A DNA stretch of 64,000 nt, taken from NCBI GenBank assembly GCA_028023455.1, contig JAQFVV010007244.1, forward strand, positions 59,678 through 123,677, given 5' to 3'. This DNA comes from Epiperipatus broadwayi. Its lineage: Eukaryota; Onychophora; Udeonychophora; Euonychophora; Peripatidae. The notes below the pieces were generated by a model, which worked only from the letters and a program-made list of their open reading frames with translations, was not told the DNA's origin and made no database searches. How positions within the stretch are numbered: the stretch's first letter is position 1; each line of letters opens with the position of its first letter. A program made the translations under genes and the position numbers. Shown piece by piece: positions 50,401 to 63,404 of the stretch.

Positions 50401-50639
50401 TTTCAAATTGGAAAATGTAGCACAGTCGTTGGAATACTATATTTAGTTAATTCTGGGTTGGATTGTTGTTGTTTTTACTTTTAGCCAATTCACCTTACAA
50501 TTCGATAATGGCTTATGTTGTTTAAAGGTTAATAAATGTTAATTAATTATTACTATTATTAATTTCTCTTGATTTGTTTTTCCTTTCTTTTAATTTGTTG
50601 GTACTCAAATAAATTCATTTTAGAATACACAACAGTGAT

Positions 50640-50895
50640 TGTGCATATCATCAAGCATAATTGTACACTCTAATTTTTTAATTATTGATGTAAATTGTGA
50701 TTTTGTAATGAATGGTCATGATTACATAGTTGTATGCTTTATTTTAGAATTATTGATGTAAATTGTGACTTTCATGTTTTAATCATATGATTAGATCAAG
50801 CATAATTGTACAAAATTTGCATTTAATTTTTTAATTACTGATGTAAATTGGGATTTTTTTAAGAAATGGTCATATTGTGACCACATGTAGATTAA
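50640..50895 (+). repeat. Degenerate tandem repeats
   Basis: The pair CAAGCATAATTGTACA ... TTTTTTAATTAT/CTGATGTAAATTG occurs at about 50651 and 50798, a spacing of about 147 bp, with another ATTATTGATGTAAATTGTGA copy between them at 50751. GAATGGTCAT and GAAATGGTCAT follow the outer copies. Confidence 0.75.
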
Positions 50896-52126
50896 TCAAT
50901 GTCATTTATCACTTGGATGTGTTAGCAGGGATCTTGGGCAGTTCCTATAATTCAAAATGATCATGAGTGCATACTAAATCAGTACCTAAAATTCTTCTTC
51001 TAATCTATGTAGCACATTAATGATTGCCTCATGAAACTGCTTAGATCACTATCATAAAAATAGAAACAAAGCTGGAAAGTAATATACATTCCTTATTTAA
51101 TACTATTTTTCACATCAATTGTCTCAATTTTTTTTACTATCAGTAATGCCACTATATAATAACAGTTCATTGTAAATGAACTTCTGTGGACACCAAAAAC
51201 ATCAAACATTGTTAAAAAAAATTTTGAAAAGCAATTACTTTGACATAATTAAAAACTGCAATATGCATTCACCACTAACAAATTTCTTGTATTTGTAAGG
51301 CAACAATATTATGTCTCTAATGGTTTTTGATTTTACAATCTGTCTCTGATTCTGTGTCTGATAACCTTTTAATTTATAACTGGAAACAAATGTAGTCAAT
51401 AAAATTCTTAGTAATTATTTTTCTATAATAGATAAACAATGATATTCTACATTAGTTTTTATAATTTTTTTATAAGTTTATAAATTGTCAGTATAGAATG
51501 ATTGTTAATACAATTCATGTATCTTTATGGCTCCATACAATACTAAAACATATTATCACCACTCTCCAGATATTTATCAGCAATTCCATTTTTATCTACA
51601 AAAAACTATTTTAATTTTATCAAGCTTAACTTCTCTACCCAATTCTAAATGAACTGATAGGGTGGTTATTTAATTAAAATGCACATATTGTAACAGTCAT
51701 ATTTGTTCATTCGTACAACAAAATCTAGAGTTTCAGCAAATCATCCCAAGGCTTATTGGAATGAGATTGTTGAGACCCCATTCCAATCTAACCTCAGTTA
51801 CTTTACTAATGCTCAAAGATTTACTACCTTGCAGATGACAAATATGAGGCTACACATATTCTTTAATTCGCATGCTGGCAGTAGCACATCAGTGGAAAAC
51901 AAGTCTATGATCTAGGACTGGCATACTTATAAAGTATAGCTATATAGACATGACTCGACAAACAGATATCATTTAATTTGGATAGTCATTCATAAATAGC
52001 TATGTAATAGATAACTAATAAATAATAAGCAAAATGAGACACTAAGCAAAGTTATATTTTAAATAAATTTATTATAAGCCAAATTTAAGAAAATAAAATA
52101 AACAATTAAAATACATGGAATTAATA
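50896..52126. other. Intronic sequence with one unexplained open frame
   Basis: A + strand frame at 51703-51915 (70 codons, starting MFIRTTKSRVSANHPKAYWN and ending in a TAG) has a more balanced base composition than its surroundings. An AG lies upstream after TAACAG at 51691-51696. I do not recognise it as any GABA-B receptor C-terminus; it may be an alternative last exon, a transposon piece, or chance. Confidence 0.3.
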
Positions 52127-52272
52127 TCACTCGCAGGTGATGATGATCTTATAGGTTTACAGACTATCAATTCAAACATTTGATATTTATCTCACTTGCA
52201 GGTGATGATGATTTGAAGTTACAAGCTATTATCTCAAATATTTGATATTTTAGCTCACTCGCAAGTGATGAA
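52127..52272 (+). repeat. Three tandem units of about 64 bp
   Basis: TCACTCGCAGGTGATGATGA at 52127, TCACTTGCAGGTGATGATGA at 52192 and TCACTCGCAAGTGATGAATT at 52255. The first two units also share TTTGATATTTAT/AAATATTTGATATTTTA tails. TTGCAGGTGATG and TCGCAGGTGATG contain splice-acceptor-like and donor-like strings, but this follows from the repeat. Confidence 0.88.
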
Positions 52273-54599
52273 TTTATGGATTACAATTTATTTAATTTTT
52301 ACAAAGTTTATTTTTACAGTCTTAGAAATTAGTTTCAGGTTTAACTCGTGATTACCTATGTCTTATTTATACCATGCTAATGAGAATTAGATTTGCCTTG
52401 GTTAATTTGCAGAAGTGATTATCATTAATTACAATCAATATCTATACTTAATGAGCAATTCATTACTCTATATAGATTAAGGACTTACAAATTAGATTCT
52501 GGTTCAGATCAAAGCTGAAACATTATTATGGTGGGATGAACTGATGATGGGTAGTAAGAATTCAGATACCAAGGTATTTATAAAATGCATTCCAAGTCTG
52601 TGCATCTCAAATGTGTGTTTACTCACGGGATTCATTACCATGTAATTGGTTCCTTTCTACCGTACCCATTGCTGTGAAAAATATCTTTTAGTCCAGGTGA
52701 TCGAACAACTAACAATTATATCTGGGTCTTATGTTCCAGTCTTAAAGAAGATTAATGGGGTGACCATCAAAACCAAAGCCCATTTTAACAAGAAATAGTT
52801 GTCCAAACTAAAAGCAATGGGTGGCCTTTAAAACCAAAGCCCATTCAATATAAAATACAGCAATAAGTATAGATGTGTATGCATTTCCTAAGAACACATT
52901 CACCCCACTGACTACATCATTATATAAATAAAATTAAGACACTAAACATATGTTTCTTTCCATGAAACAACCATAAATCAATTCATAGATTAGCATTTAT
53001 AATTAGGCTACTTAAGACATATAATGAATCTAATTTATTAAGATATCTATATAGGCATTCATATAAATCTAAGGAGGGCTACAGCATAATTTGGAATAAT
53101 TATAAGATTAAATTCTAACTTTATGCTGTATTTCATCACATCTTCAAAATATTAACCAAATAGTTCATTTATAGCAAATGTACCAATAAGCATTTATAAC
53201 TGTTTAATTACATATAACAATAGATTTTATTTTACTCATTTCAGAATGGAGTTTTATTTGTGCGCTAATAAGCACAAAATTATATAAGTGCGAGAACATC
53301 TAATCATTTCTCAATAATTAATTTAAATATTAATAAACCCCATTCTGAATAAACATAGCATAAATACATAAATAAATAATTGAAATAATATAGGCATAAG
53401 AAATTGTGATCATGTGATATTTATTGGCTTAAAACAATATGTTATAAATCTTCTCTATTATCATTTTTGAATATTATAATTATTTCAGTTAAATAAATAA
53501 ATAGGTAGACAAACACATATTTATAAACACATATTGATATTAGTATTATATAAGTGTTGACTGTTTTTTAATGATTGTTTATATATGTATATGAATAGAA
53601 ATAGAAATAATAGAATGCTTTCTAGCTCAGAATTACATAAGAAGTTTGAGCACCGGAAATGATAGAGCTGGAACCATGATCCATGAATCTTAAATGCCGA
53701 AGTTTGCTACTTTATTACTGTTCTAAACCAGAATATGAAAATTTTTAGACCATCTTTTCTAGATTATTTCATATTTGTAGCTGTATAAGTTATTTAAATA
53801 TGATTTCTTAATCGTACAATCATTGTTCAAGTAAAACTTTTTAAAATCGAGTTTAGAATGATTTAGTATTTATTGCATTGTTTTATGAGTCATCTCCATT
53901 AAGGATTTTTATTATGATAAATCTGTGATCATTTTTTCTTTGTGCTATGAACTTTGAATAATATGCCTGCTGAACATATTTGCATACAAAAAAGAAAATA
54001 GAATAAGAATTTATGTGCGTGTAATTAAATGCGGTTTCACAAACATGTGAACCCATTCTTACAATTAATACCAAAAGATAATTACATATTACATATAGAA
54101 CAATAGAAAAGATTAGTAGAAATTGTCATTTTATAAAAATTATTTACTACAATGTTATATAACAAAAACTGTTTTTAAATTGTTTACTGGAGAACAAAAT
54201 ATTTTCTAATAGCTTTCCAAAACGAACAATGAAGAGAACATATTATTTTTCACATTTTCCAACTGATGAGTAGTAAAGGTTTGCTATCCATTTTTACTCT
54301 TTCATTAAAAAAATCTAGGTATCTATTTACTAACCAATACTTATGTGACTAGCTAAGGTGGCTACAAGATGGCTAATATCTAATTTTTTTCAAGTGTTAC
54401 TAAAGCTCTGTTCAAATTTTTGACTATGGTTCATGGCACCTTGATGTGCTGTTTTGTTGCAAAATTCTTCAGGTATGTGCATATATGTGCATGAAATAGG
54501 TTGTGAAAAAATATATTTATTAGAAAATAAATGGTTTATATGTTTGATATAAAATTATTTACTTAGATTGATGTTGTATAGCTTTGATACTTATAATTA
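52273..54599. other. AT-rich intronic sequence, nothing recognised
   Basis: A weak tRNA-like stretch near 53650-53720 was considered and rejected. No exon was recognised. Confidence 0.5.
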
Positions 54600-54605
54600 T
54601 GTTAA

Positions 54606-54895
54606 TATAGGGAATTTGAACTCAGACTTTCAAGCACCCTTCAATTATCCACACTACCTCATAAAACTGATACACATGACCACATACATGTAGAAAAGAT
54701 AAATAGTCACCAATATACACTCATCAGTTGGTCCAGATATCATCTCCCACACATGTATATAATCAGTGCTCAGTTTATATTAAGATAGCAAATCTTCACA
54801 CCTTAATGGATAGGCTTCAATCTAATCCAACCTCCAACTTTTCAGCCATCCATACCATTGAAAATCTGTTGATGGAAAGGCCAAATCTCATGCTG
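54606..54895 (-). repeat. Repeat family A, inverted unit of the third cluster
   Basis: Contains TTTGAACTCAGACTTTCAAG, ACTGATACACATGACCACAT, ACTCATCAGTTGGTCCAGAT and GGCTTCAATCTAATCCAACC, close to the 27.5-kb unit. Confidence 0.85.
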
Positions 54896-55045
54896 ATGGA
54901 CTGATAAAAGCTGGTTTAGTACGAAATACCTATATTGGTGATTATCTTTTCTACATGTGTGTGGTCATGTGTAACAATTGTATAAGATAGTGTGGATAGT
55001 TGAAGGATGCTTGAAAGTCTGAGTTCAAATCTCTTATATTTACAA
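54896..55045 (+). repeat. Repeat family A, truncated direct unit of the third cluster
   Basis: Contains CTGGTTTAGTACGAAATACC and GCTTGAAAGTCTGAGTTCAA, complementary to the start of the inverted unit. The middle of the unit is deleted, so the foldback is asymmetric. Confidence 0.82.
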
Positions 55046-57129
55046 TTAAGGTCCAGGTTTGTGAAGAGTGCCTGGTTTTCAAAATTTTTATAATTATGTT
55101 GAATATTTAGATGCTATTGAATGTAAATGTAAGAATAGAAAAATTAGTAAAATTACTTTTATTATTAAGGGTGATCAGATTGAAATAGGAATAAATAGTC
55201 TACAATATACAATACCAAATTACTTTTCTTTTTGTAGCAAACTAGCTTGTGTTTGTTTTATATATACACACACATTTATTATTAAAATTATAAAATCATT
55301 TGCAAAATGAAAAATATTATATATTACTTTATTTTTATTTGTAATTCTTATTTTTACAAGAATATTTTTCATATACTATCCAATAGTTTTATTACGTATA
55401 TATATATATATATGTGTGTGTGTGTATGTATGTTTGTGCGTGTTTGTTAATATTAGAAATATTGAGGAGGGGGGATCTGTCGTCATACAAAAACTTATTT
55501 CATCTAGAAGGCTTAGACACTGGATGAATTTTAATTAAGGTCTTCGCAATTTTTAGGTTTACTATACTAATTTTAATTAATACCTGTTGTTTGTTTTTTT
55601 TATAACATAAATTCAATATTACCATATTTTATTCAGATTTTTTTAAAACAAGTATAACAAGATTATATTACTAAAAGTGATAAGACGAATCTAAATTTAT
55701 ATGAGTTTTAAATTTCAGCAGTACTATTAAAGAAACTTGATTATATCAAAAACACTCAAAGTCTTTTAATTTTAACTCGTACAACATTTATTCATCAAAA
55801 ATGTGATGCTACTACAATTTCAACTTTGATTTGATACTTTAAAATAAAGCTAGATATATAAACACGAATGATATCACATATATACATAGCTAACACACAT
55901 GACGATAAGGGGAACAGTAGACAAAACTTTTTGTATCTGTTAAAATATTCAGATGTGTATACTTTGTGTAAGGGAAAGAAAATGCTTAATAATTAGATCT
56001 ATATATCAGGTTAAATGCTATTGTATTACCTTGGAAAATTGGAAAAAATGGCAAAATAACTGACAGAGATGATTATCCTCACATTGAACTGCCATTCTAA
56101 AAATAAGAAAGAAAAATAAGTTAGCTGACACATTGATATTTTATGTATTAAAATTAATTCAACAACAAAATGATGATGATCAAATTGGGTACTATTTCAA
56201 TTGCAAATTTATTGCTACTATGATGGTAATGATTAAATGTCCAGAATTCTAAAGAACTATCTAATAAAACTGCTTTATTTATATTAAATATAATAGAATC
56301 TATTTTGAATTAGAGTCACATTCAAGTTTGGAAGAGCATTCATAACACATATATTTTAACCCGTCTTCATTACAATAAACATCTATACTTATTAGCATGT
56401 TCGATTTTTAGCTGAGCTTCAAGCACAGAAACTTATAATAATAATTACACATACATAACTATCTTTAACTAAGTAAATTTATATTATAGGGATAAAATGC
56501 TCACACATGCAAGAATAGGAATTAATTAAGTATAGGCTTTATTAAGAATAATAATTCTTAAAATACAAACCCACAGATATTAATATTATCTTTTTATGAA
56601 TGTTAAATAAATTTCATAACTATAATAAAGTTGAAAACCACCTTTATTTATTTATTTATTGTAGAAAGGATGTTGCCTTGACAACAGTTTGAAATTGTTG
56701 AAATTGTGATTTTCTAAGTGATGATTGGTTTCTAATAGTATATATATATATTCATCACTTGTTTTAATAAGAATTATGTTTTTAATATTTATCTTTTATT
56801 ATTCATTAAATTATATTGAATTATTACTCTATTAATTAAGAAATATCAAATAAGTATATCCCACATAACATCATTGGCAACAGCATTTACTCACAAATAA
56901 TCATGTTTTTTCAATTCCAAAAAAGAAAAGATAAAATAAAACAATACTACACTAAATATGAGTTTTGGAATAAATATACAAACCAATCCGTAAAATACAA
57001 ACAAGCTTTATTCAATAGCACATGGGGTCTAATTGAAATATATATATATATATAATTGAACTTTTCTTCTATCTTTTTTATTTAATAGTGAACACTTGGT
57101 AAAATCTGCCTATTGAACTTTAATTTGCC
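55046..57129. other. Intronic sequence, mostly unrecognised
   Basis: Contains a TA/TG microsatellite at about 55398-55443. A frame at 55068-55310 (80 codons) includes Cys residues and a polar first half but has no recognised domain. No exon was found. Confidence 0.45.
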
Positions 57130-57900
57130 AATTGATTTTATCATGCAATGCTATGTATTTTTTTCTTTCTTTCTGGATTAATAAAGTTTGTTTTTGATTT
57201 TAAAAAATGCAAACATATCCCCTTATAGATCAAACTGATTTTTTTTTTGTTTATACAATATTTTATGATGCTGCTTTAACTTTTTCTACAGAAAACTTTT
57301 CTTCCTGAAATGCTGCTCAACATGTCTAGGTTTCCACTGTTATCTTTTCTCTGCTATATTTCTCCAATGAAAACAATCAACATTGCTTATAATCTTTACA
57401 ATGCAAATGGGTTCTCTATGTTTAAAAACTATGCTTAAGTTTACCATGAAATACTTTTTTACAAAGTTTTGTATTATTTATTCATAATTTTGACATTTTA
57501 TTTTTAAAATTTTACAAAGTATCTTAAGTGAAACAATATTTTAATAGAATGTCCAAGTCCAATTCCTATACAATAAATAGGTAAAATAATGTTTCTATAT
57601 ACAATTAATTTATTTGCAATTGTTATTTTTGTGAGATAAAACAACCTACCTTTCAACTTGTTAAAAGCAGCAGCAGTTCAATAAAGTCTTCACTTCCTCT
57701 CAATATGTAAATCTATCTTTCTGTTTATAAAACTATCAATATATTTCAATTGGTTTACATTTTCAAATTGATAACCATTCATGTTAAAAGTTGCTGAAGA
57801 TTTATTTTTTTCTACCACTGGCTGATAAACAACTTGGAATTTTTAAATGTTAATTAATTAAACTAAAATCTTTATATATTGCATTCAAAACATTAAGTAC
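57130..57900 (+). repeat. Second copy of the interspersed repeat at 49.4-50.4 kb
   Basis: Same order of matching segments as described for the other copy. The two copies are in the same orientation about 7.7 kb apart and are considerably diverged. Confidence 0.6.
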
Positions 57901-58084
57901 ATTTTGTTGACGGTCTTTTAAACTGGCAAAAAAAAAAAACATGATACACATAAATAATATCACACAACAAAATATATGTATTGATTTGCAAAATGTAGGA
58001 GAAAAAAGAAGTGAAAATTAAACGTAGAAAACTATATTTTTTTGGCAAACTTCACTCTTCTTATGCAATATTGCACAGCAAAAC

Positions 58085-58245
58085 ACACACACATACATAT
58101 TTGAAATTTAAAATATAAATAACATTACCTCCAAAAAGACAATATAGATGACATTCACGCATCAATAAATGCAAAAATAGAATGAAATCTATTCTTTAAG
58201 CATTTCCTAGTTTTAAGCATTTAATTATTAACATTGTTGAAAACA
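58085..58245 (+). repeat. Direct repeat on the left of the hAT element
   Basis: ATCAATAAATGCAAAAATAG, TTTTAAGCATTTAATTATTA and the next ACATTGTTG recur at 59550-59715 with moderate divergence. The hAT element sits between the two copies. Confidence 0.75.
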
Positions 58246-58319
58246 GAGAGTGAAAGTTATATATGCACCTGATTTAAATTTAGCAAAAAATATTCTGATA
58301 TAAAATTGAGCATTTAAGA

Positions 58320-59477
58320 CAGGGATGGGTAATCTTTTTTCTGCCAAGGGCCATTTGAAAATTTATTATATCATTTATGAGTCATACAAAATTATTCAAT
58401 TAAAACTTAGCCTCCCTATACCCTATATTTGGTCAAAAATTTAATTAATTTATCTCTAGTCATTAATGGTGAACAATTTTTTTAATTAGCAGGGCATTTT
58501 CAACTTTCCCTTTTTAAATGAGGGCCATATTTTTTTAATTAAAAATAAAGTAACATCATTATTATTAAAGACTGTTCCACATTTAATAACAATTTTTTTA
58601 ATTTCCTTTGAACCTATCTTTGTGACATATTTATATTCTCAAATTTCTTTTTATGTTCTGGACAGATTGATTTTACAGCAGCTAGAATGCACAGTCTTTT
58701 ATAAACTTTCCTTCACAAAATGATTTCAAATTCCCTGCCTTTTTTTTAATAGCTTATTTTCAAAAAAAAATCTGACTTGTTTGTACTTTTTATAAAACAT
58801 GTCAGCTATTTGGGGGAAGTTCCTTTTCAAGTTTTCTATTTTAATATTTCTTTCTTCCCCAATAATTTTGTTGTAGTCAAAATGTTTTGATAAAAGTGTC
58901 AATTAATAATTTGTTATTTATTATCTGAAATATTTTTCAGACATATCAGACACATCAATTTACTATTTCTTTCCATAAACAAAATATGCATTAATCTATT
59001 TCTTTTGATATGCATGATTTTCTGTATCAATTTTTCTTAACTTACTTCATGTGGCCATCCTAATAAAAAAATTACATGCAAAATAATAATAATAACATGA
59101 AGTAAAATATGAATTTTATTTTTGCTAGTTATATATTTGTTTGATAAAGTCACTAGAAAAACAATTAAAATGCTTTCAGCATCATAGATTAAATCCTTAA
59201 TTAGATAGACCACATTATATAGATAATTTGTTGGAATATTGCATCCCTGATAGAATGAAATAGAACTATTACAAAGATTGGAGAGAAAATAAGATGTAGT
59301 TGAAAAAATAAATATCTTATTTTACTTAATGCTTATTCAGTATTCGCATTATGTGCATGTTTAAATAGAAGTTTTATACAGATCTATTTTATACACATTT
59401 TCGAAAATGTCCAGGGCCCAGATTGAGAGCTTTTGAGGGCTACTGTTGACCTATGAGCCAAAGGTTTCCCACCACTA
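58320..59477. mobile_element. hAT-type DNA transposon, non-autonomous or fully decayed
   Basis: The left end starts CAGGGATGGGTAATCTTTTT with TGCCAAGGGCCATTTG; the right end, read inward, is TAGTGGTGGGAAACCTTTGG with TCAACAGTAGCCC. CAG.G.TGGG..A.CTTT ends are a hallmark of many animal hAT elements. The flanks are ATTTAAGA (58312-58319) and ATTTAGAA (59478-59485), a nearly perfect 8-bp target duplication, as expected for hAT. The 1158-bp interior is AT-rich with GAGGGCCATATTTTTTTAAT at one place; no transposase frame was recognised. Confidence 0.82.
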
Positions 59478-59549
59478 ATTTAGAAAGTAAAAATGGTGCA
59501 CAATTAATACTAACTTTATAATATTAATGAAATATAAGTTTGTAAATAT

Positions 59550-59715
59550 TAAATACACATAGATTAATATATATGAAATTTAAACAGAAGCAACAACACT
59601 CCAGAAGCTATATAAGTAACACTCATGCTTTAATAAATGCAAAAAATAGAACAGACTCCCTATTTTATAGCTTTTTATTGTTTTAAGCATTTATTTATTG
59701 ATGCTGTTGCATTAA
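59550..59715 (+). repeat. Direct repeat on the right of the hAT element
   Basis: This is the partner of 58085-58245: TTTAATAAATGCAAAAAATA, GTTTTAAGCATTTATTTATT and GATGCTGTTG. The pair points to an older local duplication into which the hAT element was inserted. Confidence 0.75.
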
Positions 59716-60129
59716 CTATTGAATTCTATTCTATCCAATATTTGTAGACTAGTTCTAGCTTAAGGCTTTTCTCAGTGAATTGATTTTGGACATAATAACT
59801 CTTTTGGATCTAATGCAATTTTCCTCTTAAGAAACATTTTATTTTTTTGTTTTACTAAGACATTTTTTTTTGTATAATCATATAGATATGAAACTAGTAT
59901 AATATTTATAATATATGGCATCTTTAGATTTTTTTTAAAGCTATGAGAATCTCAGTCCTTTGTCCAGGATTGGTATGAAACCAATAAGACCTCATTTGAC
60001 CACAGCTTACATAATGCTTTTTAGTAACAATTGTTTTTTCTTTCTTAATAGATATTCTACTTAGTACAAGCTTTAATAATCAAGATATTCCAGATGGTAG
60101 TACTTAGTATATCGCTACCAATTTCTGTC
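59716..60129. other. Intronic sequence, nothing firm
   Basis: A segment CTATCCAATATTTGTAGACT near 59733 is loosely alike CTACCCAATATTTTCAAACC near 60130, so another old duplication may be present. Confidence 0.4.
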
Positions 60130-60320
60130 CTACCCAATATTTTCAAACCAGTTTTTATTTTATGGGGAGCTTTTGGGCTTCTAAAGGTTAGATGCATCAC
60201 CTGCACAAAGTTCAAGTGTTTTGCTTTCAGATCCTAAAGTTTGCCACTGATTAAAATCATAAGCTAGAAACTAGTCCCAGGGATATTGGATAGAAGTGCT
60301 ATGGATACGGATTTATTAAG
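60130..60320 (-). repeat. Weak copy of the family C core
   Basis: AGAAACTAGTCCCAGGGATA followed by TTGGAT matches the 6.4-kb copy (AGAAACTAGTCTGGGGATAT TGGAT) and more distantly the family C core. Other parts are not recognisable. Confidence 0.45.
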
Positions 60321-61394
60321 AACTACTATTTGGTGTTTGTTTATTCCTAAACCTAAGACTAGATGTCATACCTATGCTGAAAGAAAAAAGAATTGATTTT
60401 GAATAGCATTATGTAAACTGAGATCACATGGTATCTTATTGGTTTCAATCTTATTTCTGATAGTCATAAAGACTTTTCTTTGTTAACAATAAAAGAAAAA
60501 AATCTAACTTGTAATTTATCCCACATATTTGGATTAACAATATCAGCATTTGATAATTTTCCATTTTAATAAAGTAACAAAAATTAATATTTTTATAAGA
60601 CAGTTGCTAAGCCAACTTAAAGCTTATATTATCATAAACATACTTCTAATAATGTTTTTCTAACACTTTTTTATTTTATATTGAAACCATTGAATAATTT
60701 ATTTAATTAGATAAAAATCCTAAGATCAACAAAAGTTAAGTGAATTCTGGTGTATTTATATTATAGATTATTTTGCCAAATGTAAAATAATACTAAATAG
60801 TAATAATAATAAGAGAATTTACAATACATATATACGTATCATTTCAATATATTAATGAAATTGGACCCCTACATGACTTAGCACAGGAATGGAGTGATGG
60901 TCTCAAGATCTAAAAATTCTTAAATCAAAGCTCATACTCATCACTTCTAGTACTCAATCACTACATGATTTTCAAAACAATTATTTAAATAGTGTATTTA
61001 TGTTGGAGTAATTACATAAGTCAAGCATAAGCTATTTTTATTCATTATCAAACTTTTGAGCATTTTCTAAATAGTAGAATGCATTAAATAAATAGTATGT
61101 GTGACTGAAACAATAATTGCATCAATTCTGGTAATAAATAGCAGATGAATTATATTAAGGTTATACTTTTTTTTAATAAATATAAATCTTATAGCAGTCT
61201 TCTGTAAATTTTTGTATCATTGCAATAATACTTAAAGCTACACTTTTAATGCATAACAATTATAATTATAGAAAAATACAAATGGAATAAAAATATATAT
61301 GGCACTACCTAAAACACCCTATATAACACACTATTTTATAGAGATAAATTTAAAATATCATCTACAAAGTTTTTCTTTTCAAAAATAGTTCATA
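60321..61394. other. AT-rich intronic sequence, nothing recognised
   Basis: No feature was seen. Confidence 0.5.
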
Positions 61395-61400
61395 ATTTTC

Positions 61401-62163
61401 CATATATATAAATGAATACACCAAACTTCTTTTTAAAACTTGTTTTTTATATGGCTATTATAAAAATAAAAGTACATACCAATGTTTTGACTATTTTATA
61501 ATATAGTCTTTTTCAAGAAACACTAAAAAATAAAAATATATAATAATTAATATAAATATTACATATTCAAAATAAATCCAAAAAACATGAAAAAATAGTA
61601 AAAAATTCTCTTTAACACCTTTTCTGTTGCAAACAATCTCAATATTTTATCTTTTTTTTTACATTTATATACCCAACCAAAAAATATCCTAAAAACATTT
61701 AATTAACAAATCTATTATTTTCCTTTTTCTTTTCTATTAACATTTTATTTAATTCACACCATGAAAGAATAACAAAGGAAGAAATTTACATTAGTGAAAT
61801 AAAACCTGAATTAAATAGAATGTTAATAGAAAAAAAAAAAGAAAATGATAGATTTGTTAATTAAATGATTTAGGATATTTTTGAATGGGTATATAAATGT
61901 AAAAAATTTGATAAAGTTTGAGATTGTTTGCAATAGAAAAGATGTTAAGGTAAAGAGAATTTTTATTATTTTTAATATTTTTGGGTTTGTTTGGAATATG
62001 TGATATTTATATTTATTATTATATATTTATATTTTTATTTTTTAGCATTCCTTAAAAAGACTATACTATAAAATAGTCAAAACATTGGTGTGTAGTTTTA
62101 TTTTTATAATAATCATAAAAACAAGTTTTAAAAAGAAGTTTGGTGTATTCATTTCTATATATT
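61401..62163. repeat. Large foldback element, arms of about 350 bp
   Basis: The left end AATGAATACACCAAACTTCT is the complement of the right end AGAAGTTTGGTGTATTCATT. Pairing continues through TTTTGACTATTTTATAATAT, TCTTTAACACCTTTTCTGTT and TACATTTATATACCCA to TCTATTAACATT near 61742, with the complement from about 61821. The spacer is about 55-60 bp and unique. Arms are similar over almost their full length, with small indels. No coding potential was seen. Confidence 0.92.
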
Positions 62164-63399
62164 TACTATAGAGAATATCTTATTTCATAATTCTTTTAAA
62201 AATAACTTCATTTTTGGTAATTCATATAATTTTCAAGCAATTGTCAAAACTAGAATCCATCTGAGTACCTTATTCTGCAAAGTCTAATAATCAATACATT
62301 ATTATTTATTTTTTAAATGACAAAATATGAAATATATATACTGTCAGGATTATAGAAACAAAAATGATGTTTTTTGTTTAAAGTGAAGAATAAAAAACAG
62401 TGTAATTAAAAATAAAATAACACACCATATACTTCTTAATTAACACTTTACAATGCAAACAAATTTTAAAAATAAAATAGTTAATAAACAAAATGATTTT
62501 GAAAAATGGGATTAGAATTTTTAAATACGAAAATAATAATAAAATATCTCACTGAATAATAAAAGGCGCTCCAACTGCTCATATTGGAGAAAAGACCAAT
62601 GAAAAAACCATAGCCATCAGACTTTTCAATTTTCTGAGTCATGCAAGTTTGAGCAATTTATCATTCTAATTTTAGCATCTAATTAAGATTAACTATTTAC
62701 TGATCAACATTGGATGATTAGCTATATTCAATATAGGGTCTTTTAGCTGAAAAAAAATGTTAAGTCTAATTTAAAATTGAAATATTTTTTTGTCTTATTT
62801 GAACTGGTTTCATACAGCAGACAGTGATAAGATTATGAATAGTATATAAATGTAATTAATTTTTTAAAAACTTAAATTTTATGACTATCATCAAAATGTT
62901 ATTGTATTACAAAATTAAAATCAAACTTTTAAAAAAAGAAAAGAAAATTCTATAATTATAAATAGACCAGTTAGTAGCTTTTCTTTTTGTCAAAGATTAC
63001 AATGAGGCTTTCATATCCACCATTTTCAATTACTATCAAATGATTTATTTATTGTTCAAAAAATATAAAATAATTAGAAATTAATAAAAAAATAAAATTT
63101 GAGTTATTTCTTCAAATTACAGCCTGACCTATCCCCAAAACATTATATTACAACTTAATTACAGATAATCAATGTCATATCACTTTAATATTGCCTCTTT
63201 TGCAAGAGTCATATATATATATATTAAATATTCGGGTACATCCATATATATATATATATATAAACTAATGTTTTAACCAGTTCACATTGGTCATCAACTG
63301 GGTAACAAATATAAAATAAATGTAGAGATGCTGAAAACATTGATGCATAACAATAATGATTGTTAGAAAATAGAAATAATAATTATAATAAAGTGTTTA
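62164..63399. other. AT-rich intronic sequence, nothing recognised
   Basis: TA tracts are present at about 63211-63224 and 63244-63262. Confidence 0.5.
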
Positions 63400-63404
63400 G
63401 ATTG

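Noticed and set aside
53640-53730. Another tRNA-derived SINE
   Set aside because: Only a loose B-box-like GGTTCCAGCTC is seen on the minus strand, with no A box at a good distance.
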